64,000 bases of DNA, from positions 682,001 through 746,000 of the forward strand of contig OZ245405.1 in assembly GCA_965226695.1 (NCBI GenBank). Reading direction: 5' to 3'. This stretch comes from CATOSD01 sp965226695. Its GTDB lineage: Bacteria; Chloroflexota; Dehalococcoidia; Lucifugimonadales; CATOSD01. The position numbers were made by a program, and so were the translations under genes. The notes under the pieces were generated by a model. That model had not been told where the DNA came from and did no database searches. It saw only the letters and a list, made by a program, of their open reading frames with translations. Position 1 is the first letter of the stretch; every line of letters begins with the position of its first letter. Below, piece by piece: positions 25,464 to 32,163 of this stretch.

Positions 25464-26525
25464 ATGAGCGACCAGACCGCACAAGACACTACGCCCGAAC
25501 AGGCCGAACCCGAGATACCCGCGCCCTCGTTCGAGTGGATGGGGCGCACGCTGGAGTGGGGCGTTCGGGTGCGGCCGGGCAAGTCCGGGCTTACCCTCGG
25601 CTCGCTGAACGTCGGCGTTTACGGCGACATCCCCGACCACTGGGACGATCAGACGCGAATGCCACGTGGCGCGTACCCCATGCCGGGGGTGCCGCCCATC
25701 GGCTTCGGCATCCGCGACAAGCACGAGCTCTGGGCAGACAACGCCGCCGAGCTGTACGAAGAGGCTATCCAGCGGCGCTGGGCGCCCGCGACCGATGTCC
25801 CGTGGCACACCATCGAGCCGCTGCCCGACGACGTGGAAGCCGCCATGTGCCAGCTTTCGACCGAGCTGAGCCAGCAGGCCAACGTCGAGTTCGAGACCAT
25901 CGGCGGCTGGCTTCACCAGATGTCATACGGCTACCACGAGGTCAAGAACTTTCTCGCGACCCAGATGTTCGACGCGGCGCGCCACTGCGAAGTCTTCCGC
26001 AAGCGGGCGCTCGCCAACGGCGGCGGCATGGGCCTGGAGAGCAAGGGCGACGTCAACCGCATGATACTGGAGAGCAAGGGTGGCTGGACCGAGACGGTCC
26101 TCTTCCTGCACCTGTTGCGCGGCGACCTCACGATGACCGTGTACCGGTATGGGGAGCATTTCGCCCACAACGAGGCCGAGCGCGTGCTGTTCGCCCGCTG
26201 CGTGCAGGACAAGGCCCGCCACGTCGCCTACGGCCTCATGCACCTGCGTTACGCGCTGTCGCACCAGCCGGACAAGGGGCTCGTCTTCCAGCGGCTGCTC
26301 AACATCGGCGAGCGCGTGCTCGAACGCGAGCTGCAGGACCCGGCGTTCAGGGAGTCGCTGGCCATCATCCTGGGCGGGGGCATCGAGGGCGCCCGCGTGG
26401 GCATGGAGCGCTACGCCCGGCTCATGGGCGACTACGTGCGGCAGTACCTGGCGCACCTCGAATGGCTCGGCGTACACCGGGGCGAGGCGTTCCCCGCCGG
26501 GCTGGCGCGGTACCTGGAGGCGTAG
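25464..26525 (+). CDS. Ferritin-like diiron-family protein, paralogue 2 (metal ligands altered)
   Basis: 353 residues from ATG 25464, clearly homologous to the preceding gene along its whole length (WGVRVRPGKSGLTLG, LYEEAIQRRWAPATDVPW, EVFRKRALANGGG). At the two positions where paralogue 1 has EXXH, this one has DAARH (A171, H174) and QDKARH (K250, H253), so both Glu ligands are gone while both His stay. Other helix Glu such as RYGEHFAHNEAE remain. It may bind metal differently, or be a non-catalytic partner of paralogue 1. The 3' end is two bases from the SCP2-like start. Confidence 0.78.
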   Translation: MSDQTAQDTTPEQAEPEIPAPSFEWMGRTLEWGVRVRPGKSGLTLGSLNVGVYGDIPDHWDDQTRMPRGAYPMPGVPPIGFGIRDKHELWADNAAELYEEAIQRRWAPATDVPWHTIEPLPDDVEAAMCQLSTELSQQANVEFETIGGWLHQMSYGYHEVKNFLATQMFDAARHCEVFRKRALANGGGMGLESKGDVNRMILESKGGWTETVLFLHLLRGDLTMTVYRYGEHFAHNEAERVLFARCVQDKARHVAYGLMHLRYALSHQPDKGLVFQRLLNIGERVLERELQDPAFRESLAIILGGGIEGARVGMERYARLMGDYVRQYLAHLEWLGVHRGEAFPAGLARYLEA

Positions 26526-26527
26526 CC

Positions 26528-26962
26528 GTGCCCGTGTTTCCATCCGTGGAGTGGTTCGACGCGGTGCGTGACGTCTACAACTCGGACGACGCCTATCGGG
26601 GCGCGGGCGGAGGGATCTGCGACGCGCTGGTGGGGGTCAAGGTTGGGGAGAAGCTGTTTCTGCTCGTGTTCGACGGCTTCGAGTGCTCCGGCGCGAGCGA
26701 AATTGACGAGGCACAGCTTGAGGAGACGGACTTCTACCTCGACCTGAGCCCCGAGGGCTGGCGGGAGATGATCGCCAACATCGGCGATAACGGTGCCGCC
26801 GGCTTCGGCCACACTCTGAACACGCTCGACCTGACGCTCGATGACGGACTTGCCCACTCCGCGACCGGCGACCAGTACAGGCAGGACCTGTTCTTCAGAT
26901 ACAACCAGACCTTCCAGTTCTTCTTCGACGCCAGCGCCAGGATTGAAACCCAACTGGCGTGA
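26528..26962 (+). CDS. SCP2-like (sterol carrier fold) protein 1
   Basis: 144 residues from GTG 26528, just after the diiron paralogue 2 stop. It begins VFPSVEWFDAVRDVYNSDD and has VGEKLFLLVFDGFECSG, then ADF-type LEETDFYLDLSPEGW and a hydrophobic C-terminal helix. This matches the small SCP2-type fold, which holds lipids or hydrophobic substrates. It is followed by a paralogue (27042) about 40% identical by eye. Proximity suggests it presents a hydrophobic substrate to the diiron enzymes; this is inference. Confidence 0.65.
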   Translation: MPVFPSVEWFDAVRDVYNSDDAYRGAGGGICDALVGVKVGEKLFLLVFDGFECSGASEIDEAQLEETDFYLDLSPEGWREMIANIGDNGAAGFGHTLNTLDLTLDDGLAHSATGDQYRQDLFFRYNQTFQFFFDASARIETQLA

Positions 26963-26970
26963 GGCGGCAG

Positions 26971-27032
26971 AAGTCCCTACCCCTCGACAGGGGAAGGTTA
27001 GAGCCTGCCCCGTACTCGACACGGGGATGGGG
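26971..27032. repeat. Dispersed palindrome family B (compound)
   Basis: cccctcgacagggg, then ccccgtactcgacacgggg, between the two SCP2-like genes. It is an orientation-reversed relative of the copy at 25380. Confidence 0.65.
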
Positions 27033-27041
27033 GTGAAACCA

Positions 27042-27482
27042 GTGCCGGCATTTCCTTCGCTGGAGTGGTTCCAGGACGTTCGCCACGCCGTCAACGGCGG
27101 CGGAGCGCTGCGCCGGCTCGGCTCCTGCAACGCCAGCGTGGGCGCGAAGGTTGGGAAATGCGCCTATTTGCTCAGCTTCGAGGGATTCGAATGCGCCGCG
27201 GTAGAGCGCATCGATCCTGAGGAGCTGCTGCACGCGGACTTCTATCTCGACATGCCGCTCGACGAGTGGAACGGGCTCGTTCGCTGCATCCGCGACAAGG
27301 GCCGCGCCGACGCCGAGCACAGCCTCAACCGGCTCGACCTCGCCCTGCCCGGCGGCATCGCCAGGTCGGCGGACGAGTACAGGCGCAACGGCTTTCTGCG
27401 CTACCATCTCACGCTTCAGGCCTTCTTCGACGCCGCCGCGGAGGTCGAGACGACCTTCGGGACGAGGGAAGTCCAGACGTAG
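27042..27482 (+). CDS. SCP2-like protein 2
   Basis: 146 residues from GTG 27042, chosen because it aligns with the start of the preceding paralogue (PAFPSLEWFQDVRHAVN). It shares YLLSFEGFECAAVERI, then HADFYLDMPLDEWNGLV and the terminal RYHLTLQAFFDAAAEVE. A frame open to 26841 is part repeat and not coding. The fold and role are as for the upstream paralogue. Two tandem copies matching two tandem diiron paralogues suggest that a diiron-SCP2 unit was duplicated or co-diversified. Confidence 0.65.
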   Translation: MPAFPSLEWFQDVRHAVNGGGALRRLGSCNASVGAKVGKCAYLLSFEGFECAAVERIDPEELLHADFYLDMPLDEWNGLVRCIRDKGRADAEHSLNRLDLALPGGIARSADEYRRNGFLRYHLTLQAFFDAAAEVETTFGTREVQT

Positions 27483-27545
27483 AGTCGTTCCGCGACCCGC
27501 CTCTCTACGGGGCGCGGGCGGAGCATTTCTTACGAGGAAGACGAC

Positions 27546-27842
27546 ATGCCCATATACGAGTATCGATGCCAGAGCTGCCGCGGCAAGTCCAGCAAGCTCT
27601 GGCGCAACTTCTCGCCGCCCGAGTCGATCGATTGCGAGCACTGCGGCGATGGCGACACCACGCGCGTCATATCGTCGGTGGCCTTCCACAAGTCGCTGTC
27701 CACGCGGCTCTCCGAGCTCGACCCCCGCTACGACAAGATGGTCGACGCCGCGGCTGCAAGCACCGCGGAGGCCGACCCTAACCGCTACCTGGGCCGCGAC
27801 ATCCAGCGTATGAGCGAGGCCCCGGAGCCGCCCTCCGGGTAG
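27546..27842 (+). CDS. FmdB-type zinc ribbon protein
   Basis: 98 residues from ATG 27546, with an upstream purine-rich site (acgaggaagacgac). It starts MPIYEYRCQSCRGK with a CxxC pair and a second CxxC in DCEHCGDG, the standard FmdB/CxxC_CxxC_SSSS zinc ribbon. The tail is polar and probably disordered. Proteins of this family are called regulators, named after the formamidase regulator of Methylophilus. Here a formamidase-type gene does lie 1.6 kb downstream, but BrnT/BrnA genes intervene. Confidence 0.88.
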   Translation: MPIYEYRCQSCRGKSSKLWRNFSPPESIDCEHCGDGDTTRVISSVAFHKSLSTRLSELDPRYDKMVDAAAASTAEADPNRYLGRDIQRMSEAPEPPSG

Positions 27843-27956
27843 GCCGCGCGTCCACTGGCACGGCCGCGCCCCGATGTGGCATACTCTTTGCGGCGGAGCG
27901 GCCGCGCCGCGAATCCGCAGGACTCAAATCTGAACCCACACGCGAGGTGCTACGAC

Positions 27957-28304
27957 ATGCCACTTAAGCCCGCAATTCTTGAGATGGGGATGGGGATCGA
28001 TCTGCACGGCGGGGATTACACCAAGGCCGCGCAGCGCGCCGTCTGGAACGCCGTTCACCAGAGCAGCCTGATGTTCCTGGGAATGCTAGGCCCCGACACG
28101 AGCCGGGAGATGATCGTAGAGGTGACCCTCGGAATCCCGAAGCCGGAGGAAGTCGACGAGGAGGCGGTGCTCAGCATGCTTCCCCACGGCAAGGGAGTGC
28201 TCAAGGCCGTGGTCGGCGGTCTCGAGATCGAGCCGCGGGAAGGCTCCGGCGACCGCACCATCATGGCGAACGCGGCGATAGTGGTGAAGGTGGACGTGCC
28301 GTAG
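27957..28304 (+). CDS. Lin0512-family protein
   Basis: 115 residues from ATG 27957, with AGGTG eight bases upstream. It matches the Lin0512 family along its length: ILEMGMGIDLHGGDYTKAA, then RAVWNAVHQSSL, VTLGIPKPEEVDEEAVL, and the ending ANAAIVVKVDV. These proteins have a small alpha/beta fold, and some have been linked to ring-forming enzymes. No catalytic function is established that I can name. It seems to be a single-gene unit. Confidence 0.85.
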   Translation: MPLKPAILEMGMGIDLHGGDYTKAAQRAVWNAVHQSSLMFLGMLGPDTSREMIVEVTLGIPKPEEVDEEAVLSMLPHGKGVLKAVVGGLEIEPREGSGDRTIMANAAIVVKVDVP

Positions 28305-28397
28305 CGCGTCAGCTAATGGCCCACATCGCGATTAAGGTGAACGCAGTACCCCGGTGGCGCCGGTGGCCGCCGCAGGGCCCGTCCGCTGAACTGACAC

Positions 28398-28682
28398 GTG
28401 GCCACTGACTTCGCATGGGACCCTGAGAAGGACAGGATACTCAGGGAGAAGCGGAGAATATCATTTCCCCGCGTTGCCAGGGCCATACGTCAGGGCAGCG
28501 TGGTGGACGTGGTTCCCCACCATAACCAGGACCGCTACCCAGGACAAGAGATTTACTATGTGGAAATCGATAAGTACGTGTACGCCGTGCCTTTCGTTAC
28601 GGAGCCAGACGGCACGGAGTTCCTAAAGACGGTCATTCCCAGCCGTAAGGCCACGAGGGACTACTTGGGGAGGCGGGCATGA
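28398..28682 (+). CDS. BrnT-like toxin (DUF497 type)
   Basis: 94 residues from GTG 28398. It begins FAWDPEKDRILREKRRISF, the standard BrnT opening (F-WDP-K, then ISF), and continues with VVDVVPHHNQDRYPGQEIYY and ends in IPSRKATRDYLG. BrnT is an RNase of the RelE/Barnase-like type, held in check by BrnA. The His of the usual KHGISF is replaced (KRRISF). The stop overlaps the start of the next gene by four bases (ATGA type), as in type II toxin-antitoxin operons. Confidence 0.75.
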   Translation: MATDFAWDPEKDRILREKRRISFPRVARAIRQGSVVDVVPHHNQDRYPGQEIYYVEIDKYVYAVPFVTEPDGTEFLKTVIPSRKATRDYLGRRA

Positions 28683-29362
28683 TGGATTACGAACTGGACG
28701 AGGAAGAGCGCGAAATCCTCAAGCTGCTTGAGCAGGGTGATGCCAACTCTGTTCAGAACGTAGAGCGCAGAATTGAAGAAGCTCGCCAGAAGGCGCGCTT
28801 TACACTCAATGACCACGCCGAAGTTAGAGTATTGCTAAGCCCTGGTGAGTTTGAGACCGCCCGCTTGTTGGCGGAAGAACGTGGGTTGTCGTACCAATTC
28901 TTGGTGTCCAACATTGTTCGCAAGGGCCTGAGGGGTATGCTGGTAAAGTGTGAGCAGCATGGCGCGATCGAGGCAACGCGCACGGGTTCCCTCCTTCACG
29001 GGAATGACGCCGAGGAAGCATGGCCGGGCAAGAAGTTGGACTACGAACTGGACGAGGAAGAGCGCGAAATCCTGGAGCAGCTTGAACGGGACGACGCCCG
29101 CTCGGTTCCAGACCTTGACGGTAGGATTGAGGAAGCGCGCAGGGCGGCTTACAACACGCTCAAGGACTACACCGAAGTGAGCGTGTCACTAAGCCCGCGC
29201 GAACTCCAGATTGCCCTTGAGTTCGCAGAGGCACTGGAGAGGCCCTACGAAATATTGGTGGAAAACGCGGTAAGCATGTACCTGGATGGTATGCTGGTCG
29301 ATAGGAATACGGCGAAGGCGGCCACGGCGGGCGGTCGCGAGTTCCCGCGTTTGCGGGAATGA
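28679..29362 (+). CDS. BrnA/CopG-like antitoxin with internal tandem duplication
   Basis: 227 residues from ATG 28679. It is two copies of one antitoxin joined in frame. Copy 1 (residues 2-103) and copy 2 (120-217) both start DYELDEEEREIL, have RIEEAR, then a ribbon-helix-helix-like part (VRVLLSPGEFETARLLAEE and VSVSLSPRELQIALEFAEA) and end in GML. The join and the C-terminus are both encoded by family C palindromes (28984 and 29340), so the repeat supplied the linker and the last residues. Copy 1 probably lost its own stop through the repeat, or the duplication occurred by recombination between repeats. It should bind the BrnT-like toxin. Confidence 0.8.
   Translation: MMDYELDEEEREILKLLEQGDANSVQNVERRIEEARQKARFTLNDHAEVRVLLSPGEFETARLLAEERGLSYQFLVSNIVRKGLRGMLVKCEQHGAIEATRTGSLLHGNDAEEAWPGKKLDYELDEEEREILEQLERDDARSVPDLDGRIEEARRAAYNTLKDYTEVSVSLSPRELQIALEFAEALERPYEILVENAVSMYLDGMLVDRNTAKAATAGGREFPRLRE
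28984..29005. repeat. Dispersed palindrome family C inside a gene
   Basis: gggttccctccttcacggga followed by atgac. This is an imperfect copy of the ttcccgcg/cgcgggaatgac unit, and it forms the linker between the two halves of the antitoxin. Confidence 0.65.
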
Positions 29363-29364
29363 CA
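29340..29364. repeat. Dispersed palindrome family C at a gene end
   Basis: gttcccgcgtttgcgggaat followed by gac. It encodes the last residues (REFPRLRE) and stop of the duplicated antitoxin. Confidence 0.75.
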
Positions 29365-29399
29365 GCGCTGCTTCCCCACAACTACAGGAGGCCCAACCC

Positions 29400-30335
29400 A
29401 TGCAGACAATCGCCAACGGCCCGGGCAACTGGGCCTACGTCATAGGGCCGTACCGGGAGCCGGTGGCCACGGTGCAGCCGGGCGAGACGTTCGCCGTCGA
29501 GACGGCGGACGCCTTCGAGAACAGGATAGATTCGCCCGACGCCGACATCACAAAGCTGATCGTGATGCCCTTCGTCAACCCGCTCGCGGGGCCGATCTAC
29601 GTGGACGGCGCCGAAAAGGGCGACACGCTCGCCGTGACGATCCACTCTATCGACGTGACGCGCGACTACGGCGTGAGCGCGCTCATCCCCGAATTCGGCG
29701 GCCTGTGCGGCACCGTCTTCACGCGCACGCTGAACCCGCCGCTGCCCCCGAGGGTGATGCTGCACCCCATCAGCGACGGCGAAGTGACCTTCTCCGAGCA
29801 GCTCGACATACCGACGATACCCTACGAGCCCTTCTACGGCACGATAGGCACCGCCCCGGAGGTGGAGGCGGTGTCGTCGCTTTCGCCCGGCTTTCACGGC
29901 GGCAACATGGACGCCGCGGACGTCGCGCCGGGCAACACGGTGTACCTGCCGGTGAACGTACCGGGCGCTCTGCTGCACGTGGGCGACGGGCACGCGGCGC
30001 AGGGCGACGCCGAGGTGTGCGGCGTGGCAACCGAGATACCCACGCGCGGAGTCTTCACCACCAACCTCATCAAGGCGCGGCCCATAGCGACCCCCCGCGT
30101 CGAGTCCGATGACTTCATCATGACCATAGGCAGCGCCCGTCCCATGGAGGATGCCGCGCGAATTGCTTTCTACGAGCTGGTGATGTGGCTCGAGGCGGAT
30201 TACGGTATCGAGCGGCTCATGGCATATCAGCTCTGCTCCCAGGTAGCGCGCGTGCGGCTGGCAAACATGGTGGACATCCTGTACTCGGTGGTCGCAAAGT
30301 TCCCCAAGCGCTACCTGCCCGCGGTAGCGGCGTGA
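29400..30335 (+). CDS. Acetamidase/formamidase family protein
   Basis: 311 residues from ATG 29400, with AGGAGG ten bases upstream. It has the FmdA/AmdA pattern: NPLAGPIYVDGAEKGDTLAV, then SPGFHGGNMDAADV with the metal-binding His and Asp, VHVGDGHAAQGDAEVCG-type segment (LLHVGDGHAAQGDAEV), and the late ARIAFYELVMWLEADYG. These enzymes release ammonia from formamide, acetamide or related short amides. The length is normal. The start of the next gene overlaps its stop (GTGA). Confidence 0.92.
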   Translation: MQTIANGPGNWAYVIGPYREPVATVQPGETFAVETADAFENRIDSPDADITKLIVMPFVNPLAGPIYVDGAEKGDTLAVTIHSIDVTRDYGVSALIPEFGGLCGTVFTRTLNPPLPPRVMLHPISDGEVTFSEQLDIPTIPYEPFYGTIGTAPEVEAVSSLSPGFHGGNMDAADVAPGNTVYLPVNVPGALLHVGDGHAAQGDAEVCGVATEIPTRGVFTTNLIKARPIATPRVESDDFIMTIGSARPMEDAARIAFYELVMWLEADYGIERLMAYQLCSQVARVRLANMVDILYSVVAKFPKRYLPAVAA

Positions 30336-31174
30336 GCGGCGGCCCAACACCCACCAGCGCGCACGTAGACGCGGGTGGCGTGCGCCTGCATTACCTGGAC
30401 TGGGGCAACCACGGCGCGCCCGCCATGGTGCTGCTGCACGGCCTCCAGGACTGCGCGAGAAGCTGGGACTTTTTCGCGGCGTCCATGCGAGACGATTATC
30501 ACGTCATAGCGCTGGACCATCGCGGTCACGGCGACAGTGGCAGGGCTTCGCCGGAGCGCTACCGCCTGCGTGACTACGTGTCGGACGTTCACGCCCTCGT
30601 CGACCACCTGGGCCTGCGGTCGATAACGCTGGTCGGCCACTCGGCGGGCGGGCGCAACGCTTTCATGTACGCGCTGGACCGCCCGGAGCTTGTGCGCGCG
30701 CTGGTGATAGTCGACATTGACCCGGACGCCGTGAACCCGGATTCGCGGAGTATGTTCGGACGCTACAACACCGAGTCCGACGAGTGGGAGTCGCTGGACG
30801 CGGTTGTGGAGCGGTTGAGGAGCCGCCAGCCGAACTCCAGCGACGAGATGCTGGCCCACCAGGCGCTGCACATGACGTCGGAGCTATCGGACGGTCGCAG
30901 GGCGTGGAAGCGCGACCGCGCGCTGCTGGCGGCCTACGAGCGCCCCGACCTGTGGGCGGAGTGGTCGCGCCTGCAGAGCCCGACGCTGGTGCTGCGCGGG
31001 CGACAGAGCGAGCTGCTGACGCACGAGGTGGCGGTGCGGATGCGCGAGGCGGTGGAGGGCGCGCGGCTGGCCGAGCTGGAGGGTGGCGGTCACTGGTTCT
31101 ACCAGGAGCAGCCCAACGACTTCGAGGGCGCCGTGAGGTGGTTCCTGGAGGGGCTGGATTCACCCTCATCCTGA
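30332..31174 (+). CDS. Alpha/beta hydrolase
   Basis: 280 residues from GTG 30332, overlapping the formamidase stop by four bases, so they are co-translated. The fold shows the oxyanion region LLHGLQDCARSW, nucleophile elbow GHSAGG, the acidic residue near VLRGRQSELL and the catalytic His in GGGHWFYQEQP. The first strand LHYLDWGNHG is typical of the esterase/epoxide-hydrolase/dehalogenase group. It could hydrolyse an ester or amide next to the amide-cleaving enzyme. The C-terminus (DSPSS) reaches into a family B repeat. Confidence 0.9.
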   Translation: MSGGPTPTSAHVDAGGVRLHYLDWGNHGAPAMVLLHGLQDCARSWDFFAASMRDDYHVIALDHRGHGDSGRASPERYRLRDYVSDVHALVDHLGLRSITLVGHSAGGRNAFMYALDRPELVRALVIVDIDPDAVNPDSRSMFGRYNTESDEWESLDAVVERLRSRQPNSSDEMLAHQALHMTSELSDGRRAWKRDRALLAAYERPDLWAEWSRLQSPTLVLRGRQSELLTHEVAVRMREAVEGARLAELEGGGHWFYQEQPNDFEGAVRWFLEGLDSPSS

Positions 31175-31208
31175 CCCTTCCCCCATCAAGGGGGAAGAGA
31201 CCGAAGGA
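31161..31208. repeat. Dispersed palindrome family B
   Basis: caccctcatcctgacccttc followed by ccc and the facing arm ggggaag. It starts inside the last codons of the hydrolase gene. Confidence 0.65.
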
Positions 31209-31216
31209 AGGGCACG

Positions 31217-31660
31217 CTAAGCGGACGACTCAAACTTCTCGCCCATGCAGGCGAAGAACTGCGACATGAGCGTCTTGGAGACTGTGCCGAGCAGGCGCTG
31301 GCCCACCCTGGCGACTACGCCGGTCACGCGGGCGTCACCTTCCACGGATACGCGCGTGCCGTCGCCATCCGGTGCGAAGGTCAGCACACCCTCTCCCCTG
31401 ATTCCCCCGCCCGCGCCGCGTCCCTGCACGATCATCCTGTACGACTCGGCATGGCGTTTGTCGGCAATCGTGACCTTGCCTGTGTAGCGTCCTGAAATGC
31501 CGGCGACACCAACTCGCATTACCACGTCGTAGGAGTCGTCGCTGGTCGGCTCGAAGCGCTCGCACCCTGGCAGGCACGCCGAGAGCGCGCCGGGATCGAG
31601 CATGTGGTCCCAGACAGTCTCTACGCCGCCCGCGAACGTGAAGTTGCCCTCTATCTTCAA
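31217..31660 (-). CDS. coxG: CoxG-like SRPBCC protein
   Basis: 147 residues from ATG 31660 (MKIEGNFTFAGGVETVWDHM). It matches carbon monoxide dehydrogenase subunit G, an SRPBCC/START-fold protein. Signatures are ALSACLPGCERFE, then GRYTGKVTIADK, IRGEGVLTF, and the late GQRLLGTVSKTLMSQFF. CoxG helps recruit or mature form I/II CO dehydrogenases at the membrane. A form II CoxL-like gene lies just upstream on the same strand with one small gene between, so this is a reduced cox-like cluster. Confidence 0.9.
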   Translation of the reverse strand: MKIEGNFTFAGGVETVWDHMLDPGALSACLPGCERFEPTSDDSYDVVMRVGVAGISGRYTGKVTIADKRHAESYRMIVQGRGAGGGIRGEGVLTFAPDGDGTRVSVEGDARVTGVVARVGQRLLGTVSKTLMSQFFACMGEKFESSA

Positions 31661-31747
31661 GTGGTGATTCTCCTTGCGCCGGGGCGAGCTAGGACGATTC
31701 GGCTCGTAACAGAAGGGCAGGTGTCGCCGGGACTCCTACGGGGGAGG

Positions 31748-31774
31748 GCGGGCGGGTTTGAAACCCGCCCCTAC
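31748..31774. repeat. Dispersed palindrome family A
   Basis: gcgggtttgaaacccgc followed by ccctac, between coxG and the small gene. It overlaps the last codon area of the gene at 31771. Confidence 0.75.
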
Positions 31775-32079
31775 GGTGCGCTCTCCGCGCCGGTTCCCGC
31801 CTGCGCGGGAACGTCGGCAGCGGCGGCCTCCTGTTGTTCGGCGGCGCGGCGCTGGATTTCGGAGAGAACGCGGAGGTGCCTGCCCAGGTAGCAGCCTCCG
31901 AAGTACATGACGTACCACTCGCGCCCGTCCCACGTGGTGGTGGTGTCGCGCTTTGGCTCCAGCCCGTGGGCGGCCAGGTAGTCGCGCACCTCCTGGTCTT
32001 CGGGGTCCGGCGTCTGCTCGTCGAAGAAGAGGTAGACGGCGTGCATCAGCCAGTCTTTGGGTTCGAGTCGGACAAGCAT
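31771..32079 (-). CDS. Small protein in the CoxL-CoxG cluster, repeat-derived C-terminus
   Basis: 102 residues from ATG 32079. Residues 1-80 look globular: MHAVYLFFDEQTPDPEDQEV, then WDGREWYVMYFGGCYLGRHL. The last 15 residues (ADVPAQAGTGAESAP) are encoded by palindromes of families C and A. The end has thus been replaced or extended by repeats. I do not recognise a family. It lies between form II coxL-like and coxG on the same strand and is probably co-transcribed. Confidence 0.6.
   Translation of the reverse strand: MLVRLEPKDWLMHAVYLFFDEQTPDPEDQEVRDYLAAHGLEPKRDTTTTWDGREWYVMYFGGCYLGRHLRVLSEIQRRAAEQQEAAAADVPAQAGTGAESAP
31793..31815. repeat. Dispersed palindrome family C inside a gene end
   Basis: ggttcccgcctgcgcgggaa followed by cg. 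On the minus strand it encodes part of the C-terminus PAQAG of the gene at 31771. Confidence 0.7.
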
Positions 32080-32097
32080 GTTGTCGTTCCGGCCCTT

Positions 32098-32142
32098 TCA
32101 CCCCCATCCTAACCTTCCCCCGTCAAGGGGGAAGGGACCATC
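32098..32142. repeat. Dispersed palindrome family B
   Basis: cacccccatcctaaccttcc followed by a cccc/gggg stem around gtcaa. Almost identical to the copy at 31161. Confidence 0.7.
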
Positions 32143-32163
32143 TGAGTGCGCGACCCTGGAGGC

